Below, piece by piece: positions 7,927 through 16,760 of a DNA stretch of 64,000 nt. Within the stretch, counting starts at the first letter, position 1. Each line of letters begins with the position of its first letter. The stretch covers positions 124,001-188,000 of the forward strand of contig UQYI01000001.1 of the NCBI GenBank assembly GCA_900545265.1, in the 5' to 3' direction. The notes below the pieces were generated by a model. The model ran no database searches. It was not told the DNA's origin and worked only from the letters and a program-made list of their open reading frames with translations. The DNA is from an uncultured Eubacteriales bacterium (GTDB taxonomy: Bacteria > Bacillota > Clostridia > Christensenellales > CAG-138). The position numbers and the translations under genes are program-made.

Positions 7927-9252
7927 TCAGAACTTGAAGGGGAAGCCCCCCCGGCGGCCCAGCTTCTTGCCGGAGAGCTGCTTCATGAGCTGCTTGCTCT
8001 GGTTGAACTGGTTCATGAGCCGGTTGACCTCCTGCACGGAGGTGCCGCTGCCTTTGGCAATGCGCTTGCGGCGGCTGGCGTTGAGCAGATCCGGATTGGA
8101 GCGCTCCTCTTTCGTCATGGAAAGGACGATGGCCTTGGTTCGCGCCAGCGCCTTTTCATCGATCTGGATGTTGCCCAGCTTGCTGGCCCCGGGGATCATC
8201 TTCAGGATATCCTCCATGGAGCCCATGGACTGCATCTGATCCATCTGTTCCAGATAGTCGTTCAGGTCAAAGGAGGCCGTGCGCATTTTCTTTTCCAGCT
8301 CAACGGCCTTTTTTTCGTCAAAGGCCTGCTGCGCCTTTTCTATAAGCGTCAGCACATCCCCCATGCCCAGTATCCGGGAGGCCATGCGCTCGGGGTGGAA
8401 GGGCTCTATGTCCCCCAGCTTTTCCCCCGTGCCGGCAAACTTGATGGGCTTGCCCGTAACGGCCTTGACGGAAAGGGCTGCGCCGCCCCGGGTATCGCCG
8501 TCCAGCTTGGTCAGGATAACCCCCGTCAGGGGCACCGCTTCGTGGAAGGCTTTGGCGGCGTTTACGGCATCCTGACCGGTCATGCTGTCGATGACCAGCA
8601 GTATCTCCGTGGGGCGCACCGCTTCCCGGATGCGCACCAGCTCGTCCATCATGTCGCTGTCGATATGCAGGCGGCCTGCGGTATCCACGATGAGCACGTC
8701 ATAAAAGTTCCGCCGGGCGTATTCCAGCGCTTCGGAAGCTACCTGCACCGGATCGGTCTTGCCCTTTTCAAAGACGGGGACCCCCGCCTTTTCCCCTACC
8801 ACCTTCAGCTGATCGATGGCGGCAGGCCGGTAAATGTCGCAGGCGCACAGCAGAGGATTCTTGCCGTACTGTTTCTTCAGCAGCAGGGCCAGCTTGCCGC
8901 ACATGGTGGTTTTGCCGGCGCCCTGCAGACCCGCCATAAGAATAACGGCAGGCTTGGTGGAGCCAAAGTCCAGCCGGGCGTTGGTAGAGCCCATAAGAGC
9001 CGTAAGCTCTTCGTTTACGATCTTGATGATCTGCTGGCCGGGGGTCAGGCTCTCCAGCACATCGGCCCCAACGGCCCGCTCGGAGACCTTCTTGACGAAA
9101 TCCTTGACCACCACAAAGTTGACGTCTGCTTCCAGCAGAGCCAGCTTGATCTCCCGCATGGCCTCCTTGACGTCCTTTTCACTCAGGCGTCCCTTGCCGG
9201 TGAGTTTTTTGAACACCGACTGGAGCTTGGCGGAAATGCCTTCAAAAGCCAT
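7927..9252 (-). CDS. ffh: Signal recognition particle protein Ffh
   Basis: 441 residues. SRP54-type GTPase that binds signal peptides on ribosomes with the SRP RNA and docks with FtsY at the membrane. N domain to about residue 90, G domain with GLQGAGKTT (G1), DTAGR (G3), TKLDGD (G4), then a methionine-rich M domain (about 300-441) with NDYLEQMDQMQSMGS and the RNA-binding KRIAKGSGTSVQEVN stretch. It is downstream of ylxM, whose family regulates SRP assembly. No SRP RNA gene was recognised in the window. Confidence 0.98.
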   Translation of the reverse strand: MAFEGISAKLQSVFKKLTGKGRLSEKDVKEAMREIKLALLEADVNFVVVKDFVKKVSERAVGADVLESLTPGQQIIKIVNEELTALMGSTNARLDFGSTKPAVILMAGLQGAGKTTMCGKLALLLKKQYGKNPLLCACDIYRPAAIDQLKVVGEKAGVPVFEKGKTDPVQVASEALEYARRNFYDVLIVDTAGRLHIDSDMMDELVRIREAVRPTEILLVIDSMTGQDAVNAAKAFHEAVPLTGVILTKLDGDTRGGAALSVKAVTGKPIKFAGTGEKLGDIEPFHPERMASRILGMGDVLTLIEKAQQAFDEKKAVELEKKMRTASFDLNDYLEQMDQMQSMGSMEDILKMIPGASKLGNIQIDEKALARTKAIVLSMTKEERSNPDLLNASRRKRIAKGSGTSVQEVNRLMNQFNQSKQLMKQLSGKKLGRRGGFPFKF

Positions 9253-9267
9253 GAAATACTCCTTTGC

Positions 9268-9612
9268 TTATTCTTCCCAGATGGCCTCCATCCGGTCCAG
9301 CGCCCGGAAAAAAGCCTCTTTCTGCCCGGGTTCCAGGGCGGATTCCTTCACCATGGTCCGGGTCAGAGCGTACAAACGCTCCTGCTCATGAAAACGGCGG
9401 ATCAGCCCCAGGGCGCTTTCATACCCCCGCAGCTGCTCTTCGGAGCGCACCAGCGCATCCCGCACGCCCTGCCTGGAAATGCCTTCCCGCTCGGCGATCT
9501 CGGAAAGAGAGCAGTTTTCGTTGGCATACTGATCGGCAATGGAGCGCTGCCGCCGGGTCAGGAGCATCCCGTACCAGTCCAGCAGTTCGCCCAGTTCCAC
9601 CACCTTATCCAT
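9268..9612 (-). CDS. ylxM: YlxM/SRP-associated helix-turn-helix protein
   Basis: 114 residues, UPF0122/YlxM family. Contains a sigma-4-like helix-turn-helix (LLTRRQRSIADQYANENC then LSEIAEREGISRQGVRDAL), normally found directly upstream of ffh, as here. YlxM has been shown in streptococci to modulate SRP GTPase activity. It is the first gene of the ylxM-ffh-rpsP-khpA-rimM-trmD-rplS operon, with a strong promoter just upstream. Confidence 0.95.
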   Translation of the reverse strand: MDKVVELGELLDWYGMLLTRRQRSIADQYANENCSLSEIAEREGISRQGVRDALVRSEEQLRGYESALGLIRRFHEQERLYALTRTMVKESALEPGQKEAFFRALDRMEAIWEE

Positions 9613-9666
9613 GCTGCCTCCGCCTCTGTTTCTGCCTGTAAAGTCTTTTTGCTTTACACCCTGTCT

Positions 9667-9694
9667 ATTATACGGATTTTCTCCCTGTTGTCAA
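9667..9694 (-). promoter_or_regulatory. Strong SigA promoter for the ylxM-ffh-rplS operon
   Basis: Minus strand: consensus TTGACA and consensus TATAAT with 16 bases between, about 55 bases upstream of ylxM. Confidence 0.85.
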
Positions 9695-9702
9695 CCCTTA
9701 TT

Positions 9703-10605
9703 TTACAGCAGGGCCCGGGCAAATTCTTCGGCGCTGAAGCGTTTGAGATCATCAATGCCCTCCCCTACGCCGATGAAGCGCACCGGCACATGCAGGGTAT
9801 CCACAATGTTTACCACCACGCCGCCCTTGGCCGTACCGTCCAGCTTGGTGAGCACCACCCCCGTAAGCGCGCAGGCCTCCTGAAAAGCCTGCGCCTGCGC
9901 CACGGCGTTCTGGCCCGTGGTGCCGTCCAGCACCAGCAGCACCTCGCAGGGGAGCTCCGGCAGTTCCCGGGCAATGACCTTGCGGATCTTGGCCAGTTCG
10001 TTCATCAGATTCTTTTTGTTATGCAGCCGCCCGGCGGTATCCACGATGAGCAGATCGCAGCCTTTGGCCTTATAGGAGGCAATGGCGTCATAGACCACCG
10101 CCGCCGGGTCGGAGCCCTCCTGATGGCGCACCATGGGCACGCCCGCCCGCTGGGCCCAATCCCCCAGCTGTTCCGCCGCCGCTGCCCGGAAGGTATCCGC
10201 CGCCGCCAGCATGGGCCTGCGGCCCCGTTCGGCATAATCGTGGGCGATCTTGCCGATGGAGGTGGTCTTGCCCACCCCGTTTACCCCTACGATCAGCAAT
10301 GCCGCCGGAGCGGTATCGGGCACAAAGGGTGCGCCGGTCTCCACCCGCCCGGCAATAAGCTCTATGAGCGCCTGTTTGGTATCGGCGCAGGTTTTCAGCT
10401 TTCGGGTCTTAACCTGCTCCTTCAGCGCTTCGATCAGTTCGGAAGCCGTGGCGGCCCCCATGTCCGCCAGGATCATGGCCTCCTCCAGCTCCTCATAAAA
10501 CTCCTCCGTGATCCTGTCTTCCCCAAAGAGGGAATCAAACCAGTTGTCCCGGGTCTTTTTCAGTCCCGCCCGGAGCTTTTCAAAAAAACCTTGCTTCTTT
10601 TCCAT
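9703..10605 (-). CDS. ftsY: SRP receptor FtsY
   Basis: 300 residues from the ATG at 10605 (AGGAGG at seven bases); the start shares one base with the smc stop (TGATG). FtsY is the membrane-associated receptor of SRP. Short basic N-terminus, N domain, then the G domain with GVNGVGKTTSIGK, DTAGRL and TKLDGTAKGG. It lacks the long acidic A domain of enterobacteria, as is normal in Bacillota. Co-transcribed with smc and rnc upstream. A longer frame up to 10686 exists but has no support. Confidence 0.97.
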   Translation of the reverse strand: MEKKQGFFEKLRAGLKKTRDNWFDSLFGEDRITEEFYEELEEAMILADMGAATASELIEALKEQVKTRKLKTCADTKQALIELIAGRVETGAPFVPDTAPAALLIVGVNGVGKTTSIGKIAHDYAERGRRPMLAAADTFRAAAAEQLGDWAQRAGVPMVRHQEGSDPAAVVYDAIASYKAKGCDLLIVDTAGRLHNKKNLMNELAKIRKVIARELPELPCEVLLVLDGTTGQNAVAQAQAFQEACALTGVVLTKLDGTAKGGVVVNIVDTLHVPVRFIGVGEGIDDLKRFSAEEFARALL

Positions 10606-13600
10606 CAGGATACCTCCTCGAATTTTGCGGATACCAGGGAACTGACTCCCTTTTCCTCCATGGCTACGCCGTAGAGGGTGTTGCACACCTCCATGCTCCC
10701 CTTGCGGTGGGTGATGAGGATGAACTGGGTCTCGTGGCTGTAAGCCCGTAAAAAGTCGGCAAAACGGTTGACGTTGGCTTCGTCCAGCGCCGCTTCTATC
10801 TCGTCCAGCACGCAGAATGCCGGGGATTTGATCCGCAGCATGGCAAACAGCAGAGCAATGGCCGTCAAAGCCCGCTCGCCGCCGGACATGAGACTGAGCA
10901 TCTGCAGCTTTTTGCCCGGTGGCTGGGCAATGATATCTATGTCGCAGCCCAGCACGTCCTTAGGATCGGAAAGCCGCAGCTCCGCCTGCCCGCCGCCGAA
11001 CAGTTCCCTGAACACCTGGGAAAACTGCTCCTGCACCCGGACGAACTCCCCGGAGAACACCTTTTCCATGGTACGCACCAGAGAAGCGATGAGCGTATCC
11101 AGATCCGAAGCTGCCTTTGTCAAATCATCATACTGCTGCTTCATCTCCCCATATCGGGCGGAGACCTCTTCAAACTCCTTGATGGAGCCCGGGTTCACCT
11201 CCCCCAGCTCCCGAAGTGCCCGGTGCAGCTCAGACACCCGGCAGGCGGCGGAGCCCAGAGGGATCTCTTTATACAGGGCCATGGCGTTTTCATAGGTCAG
11301 GCCGTAGGTGGTCCAGATCCGGTCCTGTATCTGCTCCAGATGGGTGCGCAGCTTCCCCAGCGCCATTTCCGCCCGGGTACGCTGTTCCATCAGGGTGCCG
11401 GTGGCGGTCAGCAGCCCGTCTCTGCGCCGCCGCACGTCGGCCAGCTCCTCCTGACAGGCGGCCCGCGCTTCGCTCTTCTGCTGCCGGGTCGTTTCGCCCG
11501 TGCGGACCTGCTCCCTGAGAGTTTGCAAAGTCTCTTCCAGCGCCTGCTGCTCCCGGTTCAGGGCTTCCAGCTGCGCCTGCTGCCGGGCGATCTGCTTCCT
11601 GGCTTCCAGACTCTGGCTCATGACCTGCTCCCGCTCCCGGCGCAGGCGTTCCTGCTCCTGCTGCCGGGCGTCGGCCTCTTTCCGGGCGGCGGTGAGCTTC
11701 AGGCGTATATCCGTTACCAGCGCCGCCTGAGCCTCCCGTTTCTCCCGCAGGGCGTACAGGGCTTTCTGCCGCTGCATCACGTCCTCCCGGGTCACGTCGG
11801 AATTCTGCTGGAGATCCTCTTTTTCCCGGGAAAACCCGTCTATGCTCTTTTTCAGGGAAGCCAGATTTTCCAGATTGGAGGCATGCTCCTCTTCCAGACT
11901 TTCCTTTTCCTCCCGGCACTGCTGTATATCCCGGGCAATGATGGAACGCTTGTCCTTCTGCCGTTCCAGTTCCAGTGCTGTCTCATGGACCTGTTCGCTC
12001 AGCGCATCCCCCTGCACGCCCAGCAGCAGCAGCTCCTTCTGGGTCTGCTCCATACCTTCGGCAAGGGACTTCCGGGCCGCTTCCGCCTCCCGGCGGCCGG
12101 CGTCCAGCTCCTCTATCTCCCGTTCCCGGCTGAGGATGGAAAAACTCTCCTTCTTTCGGCTGCCCCCGGTCATGGCGCCCCCGGCGGAAATGATATCCCC
12201 CTGCAGGGTCACGATCTGGAAAGAACCGCCGAAGCGTTCCTTTACACGCAGGGCGCAGTCCATATTCTCTGCCACCACCGTCCGGCTCAGCAGATGGTCT
12301 ATGGCCCGGCTTACGGATTCCTCCCGGCCGATCAGCTCCGAAGCCACCCCCAGGATCCCCGGCTCCTTCAGGCAGCGGCGCTCCCCTTCCTTCAGGGGGT
12401 TCACCCGCAGCAGATCCAGGGGCAGCACCGTGGCCCGGCCGTACTCTTTTGCGCGCAGACGCTCCAAAATGGCTTTGGCGTCCCGGCCCGTGGGAGAGAT
12501 CAGATTCTGGGCCGCCCCGCCCAGAGCCGTGGCAATGGCGGCCTCCAGCTGCCGGGGCACCCGGATCTTCTCCGCCACCACGCCCAGTATTTTTTCGGAA
12601 AGGCCGGGATCTTTGGCCGCATCCTCCATCAGAAGGCGGACGCTGTTCTGATACCCCTCCCGGCGGCGGGCCATTTCCCTGAGCACATGGAGCCGGGAAG
12701 CCAGCGCGGCGCAGCTCTGCTCCTGCTCGTTCAGGCGCTTTCTGGCTTGGGTCAGCGCCTCTTCCTTCTGCCGCTTCTTCTCCCGGGCCGCCTGCATATC
12801 CCGTTTGGCCCGTTCCCAGGCGTCCTTCAGGCGGTTCTCCTCCTGAGCGGCCTCCTGCTCCTCCAAAAGCAGCCCGTTTTCCTTTTCCGCCAGGGCGGCA
12901 CGTTCCTGCTCCATGGCGCTTTCCCGCTGCCGCAGAGCCCCTTCCATGGTCTCAAAACGGGACAGGCTGCTGCGCATATCCGAAAGGCGGTTCATGCTTT
13001 CCATAATGGCCGCCTTCATGGCTTCTATTTCTTCCTCTCCCTGCCGGGCCTCCCCGGTCAGGGCATCCAGGATCTCGTTTTCCTGCTGCAGGCGTGTCTC
13101 CAGGGCTGCGGTATCCCCGGCGCCCAGCTTTTCCAATCCCTGCGCCTGTTCTTCCAGCGCCCGGGCCCGGTCCAGCCCTTCCCGGGAAAGGGACTCCAGC
13201 CGGTCGATCTCCTGCCGGCTCCTGTCCCGCTTCTCTTCCAGCAGGCTCTTTTCCCCCTGCTTCCCTTCCAGTGCGGCGGTCAGGGACATAAGGGACTGCT
13301 GCTCCTGCTCCAGAGCTTCTTCCAGCGCCTTCAGCTTCTGTTCCTGCGCTTCCACTCCCGCCAGCAGGGAGGCATCCTCCTGCCGGTTCTGGGCAATATT
13401 TTCTTCTATCAGGGTCAGGGACTGCTGCTGAGTCTCCGCCTTCTCCCGACCCCGCTGGGTCTCCCGCAGGAACAGGTTTACCTCCAGATCCCGCAGCTCC
13501 TCCTGATAGCACAGGGCCTGCCGGGCCTTTTCGCTCTGCCTTTTCAGGGGCTCCAGCCGCCCTTCCAGCTCGGAAAGAATATCCCGGATCCGCTCCATAT

Positions 13601-14159
13601 TCTTGCGGGTCTGCTCCAGCTTCCGCTCCGCCTCTTCCCGGCGGACCCTGTAGCGCATGACCCCCGCCGCCTCTTCCAGAGCCGTGCGCCGGTCCTGGGA
13701 ACGGTTGGAAAGGATCTCGTCCACCTTTCCCTGACCGATGATGGAATAGCCGTCCTTGCCGATGCCCGTATCCCGGAACAGCTCCAGCACATCCTTCAAC
13801 CGGCAGTTCCGGCCGTTGAGGGCATACTCGCTCTCCCCCGAGCGGTATACCCGGCGGGTAACGGCCACCTCCTTATAGTCGGTAGGCAGCTTATGGTCGG
13901 CGTTTTCAAAGGTAAGGGTCACCTCCGCCATGGGCAGGGACTTGCGCTTCTGGGTGCCGCCGAAGATCACATCCTCCATCCGGCCGCCCCGAAGATTTTT
14001 GGCCGACTGCTCCCCCAGCACCCAGCGTATGGCATCGGAAAGGTTGCTCTTGCCGCTGCCGTTGGGGCCGATGATGGCCGTGACCCCGTTGCCGAAGGTC
14101 AATTCGGTTTTCTTTGCAAAGGATTTGAACCCCTGCAGTTCCAGTTTGGTGACTCTCAT
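10605..14159 (-). CDS. smc: Chromosome segregation protein SMC
   Basis: 1184 residues. ATPase of the bacterial condensin (with ScpA/ScpB) that loops and compacts DNA and separates sister origins. N-terminal head with Walker A GPNGSGKSN at about 31-39 and the Q-loop LGEQSAKNLRGG; long coiled coil to about residue 500; hinge at about 510-660 with the glycine-rich GDIISAGGAMTGGS; second coiled coil; C-terminal head with the MSGGERALTAIALLFA signature and Walker B CVLDEIEAALDEAN. The ATG at 14159 overlaps the rnc stop (ATGA), and its end overlaps ftsY: a tightly coupled rnc-smc-ftsY unit. Confidence 0.98.
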   Translation of the reverse strand: MRVTKLELQGFKSFAKKTELTFGNGVTAIIGPNGSGKSNLSDAIRWVLGEQSAKNLRGGRMEDVIFGGTQKRKSLPMAEVTLTFENADHKLPTDYKEVAVTRRVYRSGESEYALNGRNCRLKDVLELFRDTGIGKDGYSIIGQGKVDEILSNRSQDRRTALEEAAGVMRYRVRREEAERKLEQTRKNMERIRDILSELEGRLEPLKRQSEKARQALCYQEELRDLEVNLFLRETQRGREKAETQQQSLTLIEENIAQNRQEDASLLAGVEAQEQKLKALEEALEQEQQSLMSLTAALEGKQGEKSLLEEKRDRSRQEIDRLESLSREGLDRARALEEQAQGLEKLGAGDTAALETRLQQENEILDALTGEARQGEEEIEAMKAAIMESMNRLSDMRSSLSRFETMEGALRQRESAMEQERAALAEKENGLLLEEQEAAQEENRLKDAWERAKRDMQAAREKKRQKEEALTQARKRLNEQEQSCAALASRLHVLREMARRREGYQNSVRLLMEDAAKDPGLSEKILGVVAEKIRVPRQLEAAIATALGGAAQNLISPTGRDAKAILERLRAKEYGRATVLPLDLLRVNPLKEGERRCLKEPGILGVASELIGREESVSRAIDHLLSRTVVAENMDCALRVKERFGGSFQIVTLQGDIISAGGAMTGGSRKKESFSILSREREIEELDAGRREAEAARKSLAEGMEQTQKELLLLGVQGDALSEQVHETALELERQKDKRSIIARDIQQCREEKESLEEEHASNLENLASLKKSIDGFSREKEDLQQNSDVTREDVMQRQKALYALREKREAQAALVTDIRLKLTAARKEADARQQEQERLRREREQVMSQSLEARKQIARQQAQLEALNREQQALEETLQTLREQVRTGETTRQQKSEARAACQEELADVRRRRDGLLTATGTLMEQRTRAEMALGKLRTHLEQIQDRIWTTYGLTYENAMALYKEIPLGSAACRVSELHRALRELGEVNPGSIKEFEEVSARYGEMKQQYDDLTKAASDLDTLIASLVRTMEKVFSGEFVRVQEQFSQVFRELFGGGQAELRLSDPKDVLGCDIDIIAQPPGKKLQMLSLMSGGERALTAIALLFAMLRIKSPAFCVLDEIEAALDEANVNRFADFLRAYSHETQFILITHRKGSMEVCNTLYGVAMEEKGVSSLVSAKFEEVS

Positions 14160-14845
14160 GAATGTTTCAGCGCCTCCAAAGCGGCCCGGGCCGCTTCCTG
14201 ACCGGCGCTCTGCTTGGAATGTCCCGTTCCTTCCCCCATGACCTGGCCGCCTATGCGTACCTGCATATGGAAGCTCTTCTGGTGATCCGGGCCGGATTCC
14301 TCCAGCAGTTCATACCGTATCACCGTGTTTTTATGATCCTTATGCACATATTCCTGCAGGGAGGTCTTGCTGTCTTTTTTGGGCAGCAGCCGCTGATCCG
14401 CCTGGGTGAGCACCGTGCGCTCCACCAGTTCCCGGGCCTTTTCCAACCCGCCGTCCAGATATACGGCGCAAAGCACCGCCTCAAAGGCGTCGCTGAGAAT
14501 GGAGGGCTTGTCCCGGCCCCCGCCCTGCTCTTCCCCATGGCCCAGCAGCACCGCTTCCCGCAGACCCACGCCCAGGGCGGCCTCATACAGGCTTTCTTCG
14601 CACACCAAACTGGCCCGGGCCCGGGTCATGGCCCCTTCCTTCATGCCGGGGAAGGCGTCAAACAGATACCGGGATACCAGCAGTTCCAGCACCGCATCCC
14701 CCAAATACTCCATGCGCTCGTTATCGCCCATGGGGCAATGGGTGGCCATGGCATAGGAGGAATGGGTCAGGGCGTGTTCCAGCAGGGAAGCATCCCGAAA
14801 GGTGTACCCCAGCCGTTCCATACATGCATTGAGCCTGTCTGTCAT
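14156..14845 (-). CDS. rnc: Ribonuclease III
   Basis: 229 residues. Cleaves double-stranded RNA in rRNA processing and mRNA turnover. RNase III signature NERMEYLGDAVLELLVS with E43, E46 and D50; C-terminal double-stranded RNA-binding domain from about residue 155, ending in GHSKQSAGQEAARAALEAL. The region upstream of the ATG holds a short hairpin (14858-14877) and the acpP terminator; the ribosome-binding site is weak (AGAAAG). The 3' end overlaps smc. Confidence 0.97.
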   Translation of the reverse strand: MTDRLNACMERLGYTFRDASLLEHALTHSSYAMATHCPMGDNERMEYLGDAVLELLVSRYLFDAFPGMKEGAMTRARASLVCEESLYEAALGVGLREAVLLGHGEEQGGGRDKPSILSDAFEAVLCAVYLDGGLEKARELVERTVLTQADQRLLPKKDSKTSLQEYVHKDHKNTVIRYELLEESGPDHQKSFHMQVRIGGQVMGEGTGHSKQSAGQEAARAALEALKHS

Positions 14846-14857
14846 AAATCATACTTT

Positions 14858-14877
14858 CTGCGCCCCTGCAGGCGCAG
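14858..14877 (-). other. Hairpin in the rnc leader
   Basis: A 7 bp stem CTGCGCC/GGCGCAG with a six-base loop lies 13 bases upstream of the rnc start. In E. coli, rnc cleaves its own leader; whether this small hairpin acts that way is only a guess. Confidence 0.4.
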
Positions 14878-14894
14878 CCTTTCCTGTTTCATTT

Positions 14895-14923
14895 GAAAAA
14901 AGCCCGCACCAGCTGATGCGGGC
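14895..14923 (-). terminator. Rho-independent terminator after acpP
   Basis: Minus strand: stem GCCCGCA/TGCGGGC with an eight-base loop, followed by six to seven T. It separates acpP from rnc-smc-ftsY and would allow ACP to be made in excess. Confidence 0.85.
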
Positions 14924-14944
14924 CCATGGGTTGAGGGCTGATTC

Positions 14945-15169
14945 TTATTTTTCGGCGAGGAATTGCATGATGTCGCCCACGGTCTTGATCTTGGGCAGCA
15001 TCTCATCGGGGATCTCCACATCGAACTCCTGCTCCATATCCATGACCAGCTCCACGATATCCAGAGAATCCGCATGGAGATCCTCGATCAGACGGCTTTC
15101 GGGAGTGATAGCGGCAGCATCCAGATCCAGCTGCTTGGCAATGATATCGCGTACCTTTTCAAACTTCAT
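14945..15169 (-). CDS. acpP: Acyl carrier protein
   Basis: 74 residues from an ATG at 15169 (GGAG at seven bases; an in-frame TTG two codons earlier is also possible). Carries growing fatty acyl chains on a phosphopantetheine arm attached to the serine of DSLDIVEL (residue 35). The strongly acidic helix EELVMDMEQEFDVEIPDE is typical. It has a promoter at 15344-15372, a long structured 5' leader and its own terminator. plsX lies upstream, giving the usual plsX-acpP-rnc-smc order. Confidence 0.96.
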   Translation of the reverse strand: MKFEKVRDIIAKQLDLDAAAITPESRLIEDLHADSLDIVELVMDMEQEFDVEIPDEMLPKIKTVGDIMQFLAEK

Positions 15170-15215
15170 TTTCAATCTCCATTCCCGCCCGGGGGCGTTG
15201 CATTTTTGAAAATTC

Positions 15216-15307
15216 CGGAGGTAGTGCTTTTGAACGGCCTTGCAAGAACCGGGCCGCCCGGCCAGGCCCCTCTGGGAAGGACTTCCGCCTCCCGCCGTTC
15301 ACCTCCG
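15216..15307 (-). promoter_or_regulatory. Multi-branched structured leader of acpP mRNA
   Basis: Read on the minus strand, the 5' strand CGGAGGTGAACGGC (15307-15294) pairs with GCCGTTC (15238-15232) and, after a nine-base bulge, ACCTCCG (15222-15216). The closing helix encloses three hairpins: GGAAG/CTTCC at 15275-15286, CCAG/CTGG at 15262-15275 and CCGGG/CCCGG at 15249-15261. It lies between the acpP promoter and start codon, so it would be transcribed. I do not recognise it as a known riboswitch or T-box. Confidence 0.6.
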
Positions 15308-15343
15308 CTGCTGCTATGAACAAATCATGAATTTTCTTTTGAC

Positions 15344-15372
15344 ATTTTAATGCAGCCGAAGGGCAATGTCAA
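15344..15372 (-). promoter_or_regulatory. SigA promoter for acpP
   Basis: Minus strand: TTGACA and TAAAAT with 17 bases between. Transcription would start near 15336 and give a leader of about 165 bases. Confidence 0.8.
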
Positions 15373-15399
15373 CTTGTTTTTGCCTTTTCAGGCGTATTT

Positions 15400-16395
15400 T
15401 TAATGAAAGGCCTGGGCGATCTGCTCCGTAACGGAACCCCGCACCAGCTTCTCCCCCTGCAGAATAGCGTTTTTGAAGGCCCGCCCGTCGGAACTGCCGT
15501 GAGCCTTGATAACGCCGCCGTTGACCCCCAGCAAAGGCGCGCCCCCCACCTCTTTGTAATCCATGCGCTTTTTCAGGGCCGCAAAGGCAGGCTTGGCAAT
15601 GGCGCCCCCCAGCATCCCCCGCAGGGTGCCCATCAACTCCGTTTTCAGCATGGCGGTAATGGCCTTGGCCGCCCCCTCCGTGCCCTTGAGCAGCACATTG
15701 CCGGAAAAACCGTCGGCCACCAGCACATCAAAATCGCCGCTCATCAGCTCCCGTGCTTCCGCATTTCCGGCAAAGCGGATCCCCGGCTCCTGCTCCAGCA
15801 GGGCATAGGTCTCCTTGGTCAACTCGTTGCCTTTTTCCGCTTCGGCCCCGTTGTTCAGCAGGCCGATCCGGGGATCCTCCACCCCCATGACCTGCTGCAT
15901 ATAGGCGGCGCCCATATGGGCAAACTGCACCAGATAGGCGCTCTTGCAGTCGGCATTGGCCCCGCTGTCTACCAGCATGGTGTATCCCCCCTGCATATTG
16001 GGGATCAGGGTGGCCAGAGCGGGCCGCTGAATGCCCTTGATCCGGCGGATGATCAGCGTCCCGGCGGTAAGCACCGCCCCGGAGCTGCCCCCGCTCAAAA
16101 AGCAGTCCGCCTCCCCCTGGGCCACGGCCTGAGCCGCCCGCACCATGGAGGAATCCTTTTTCTGGCGCACGGCGGCGGCGGGGGCTTCCTCGCAGGAAAT
16201 GACCTCTGTGCAGGGAACGATCTTCAGCCGGCCGCCGTCATAGCTCTGCCCTTCCAGACAGGCCCGTATCTGCGCTTCGTCCCCGTACAGGCTGAGGCAC
16301 ACATCCTCCCCTGTTTCCTGCAGGGCCAGCAGCGCCCCTTCCACAACGGCTTTGGGGGCAAAATCCCCGCCCATGGCGTCTATGGCTATAATCAT
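15400..16395 (-). CDS. plsX: Phosphate acyltransferase PlsX
   Basis: 331 residues. Makes acyl-phosphate from acyl-ACP, the first step of the PlsX/PlsY route to lysophosphatidic acid at the membrane. Start MIIAIDAMGGDFAPKAVVEGAL is the family hallmark in part; the glycine-rich FLSGGSSGAVLTAG and VADGFSGNVLLKGTEG stretches are also typical. It sits upstream of acpP with its own promoter, and downstream of rpmF, from which a terminator separates it. No FapR gene or obvious FapR site is seen here. Confidence 0.97.
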   Translation of the reverse strand: MIIAIDAMGGDFAPKAVVEGALLALQETGEDVCLSLYGDEAQIRACLEGQSYDGGRLKIVPCTEVISCEEAPAAAVRQKKDSSMVRAAQAVAQGEADCFLSGGSSGAVLTAGTLIIRRIKGIQRPALATLIPNMQGGYTMLVDSGANADCKSAYLVQFAHMGAAYMQQVMGVEDPRIGLLNNGAEAEKGNELTKETYALLEQEPGIRFAGNAEARELMSGDFDVLVADGFSGNVLLKGTEGAAKAITAMLKTELMGTLRGMLGGAIAKPAFAALKKRMDYKEVGGAPLLGVNGGVIKAHGSSDGRAFKNAILQGEKLVRGSVTEQIAQAFH

Positions 16396-16431
16396 TGTAT
16401 GCGATCCTTTCCCGAATATTCGTCATGATCC

Positions 16432-16461
16432 ATTATATACTTCATTCCCGGTCCTTGGCAA
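16432..16461 (-). promoter_or_regulatory. Promoter for plsX
   Basis: Minus strand: TTGCCA and consensus TATAAT with 18 bases between, about 37 bases upstream of the plsX ATG. Confidence 0.7.
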
Positions 16462-16484
16462 CACCCGGAATGCCTTAAAAAACA

Positions 16485-16526
16485 CATAAAAAACCTCCCC
16501 GGACGCTTTGCGCCGCTGAGGAGGCT
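16485..16526 (-). terminator. Terminator after rpmF
   Basis: Minus strand: CCTCC/GGAGG stem with an inner GC-rich paired region, followed by TTTTTT. It lies between rpmF and plsX. Confidence 0.75.
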
Positions 16527-16557
16527 TTTGCTTTACAATCAGTGGGTAATCATGGGA

Positions 16558-16758
16558 TCAGGCGTTTTTCTTATCCTTTTTGTCCATGTCGATGACCTGC
16601 GCGCCATCATAATACCCGCACTTCTTGCAAACGGCATGGGGAACCTTCAGCTCGTGGCACTGGGGGCACTCCACCAGGGTGGGGGCTACCAGAGTGCTGT
16701 TTGCTGCACGACGGGAATCTCTCCTTGCCTTAGATGTTTTTCTCTTGGGTACTGCCAT
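16558..16758 (-). CDS. rpmF: 50S ribosomal protein L32
   Basis: 66 residues from ATG 16758 (GGAGG at seven bases), starting MAVPKRKTSKARRDSRR, the L32 hallmark. Two CxxC pairs (CPQC and CKKC) form a zinc ribbon, so this is the zinc-binding version. It follows the DUF177 gene immediately (overlap of the noncoding leader only), the conserved yceD-rpmF pair. A GTG two codons earlier is less likely. Confidence 0.97.
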   Translation of the reverse strand: MAVPKRKTSKARRDSRRAANSTLVAPTLVECPQCHELKVPHAVCKKCGYYDGAQVIDMDKKDKKNA

Positions 16759-16760
16759 GA

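Noticed and set aside
11223..14201. Nearly 1000-codon plus-strand frame opposite smc
   Set aside because: Gln/Leu/Pro-rich shadow of the smc coiled-coil codons; smc has full head and hinge motifs.
15216..15307. acpP leader as a T-box or known riboswitch
   Set aside because: No T-box antiterminator core or specifier loop, and no terminator/antiterminator pair before acpP.
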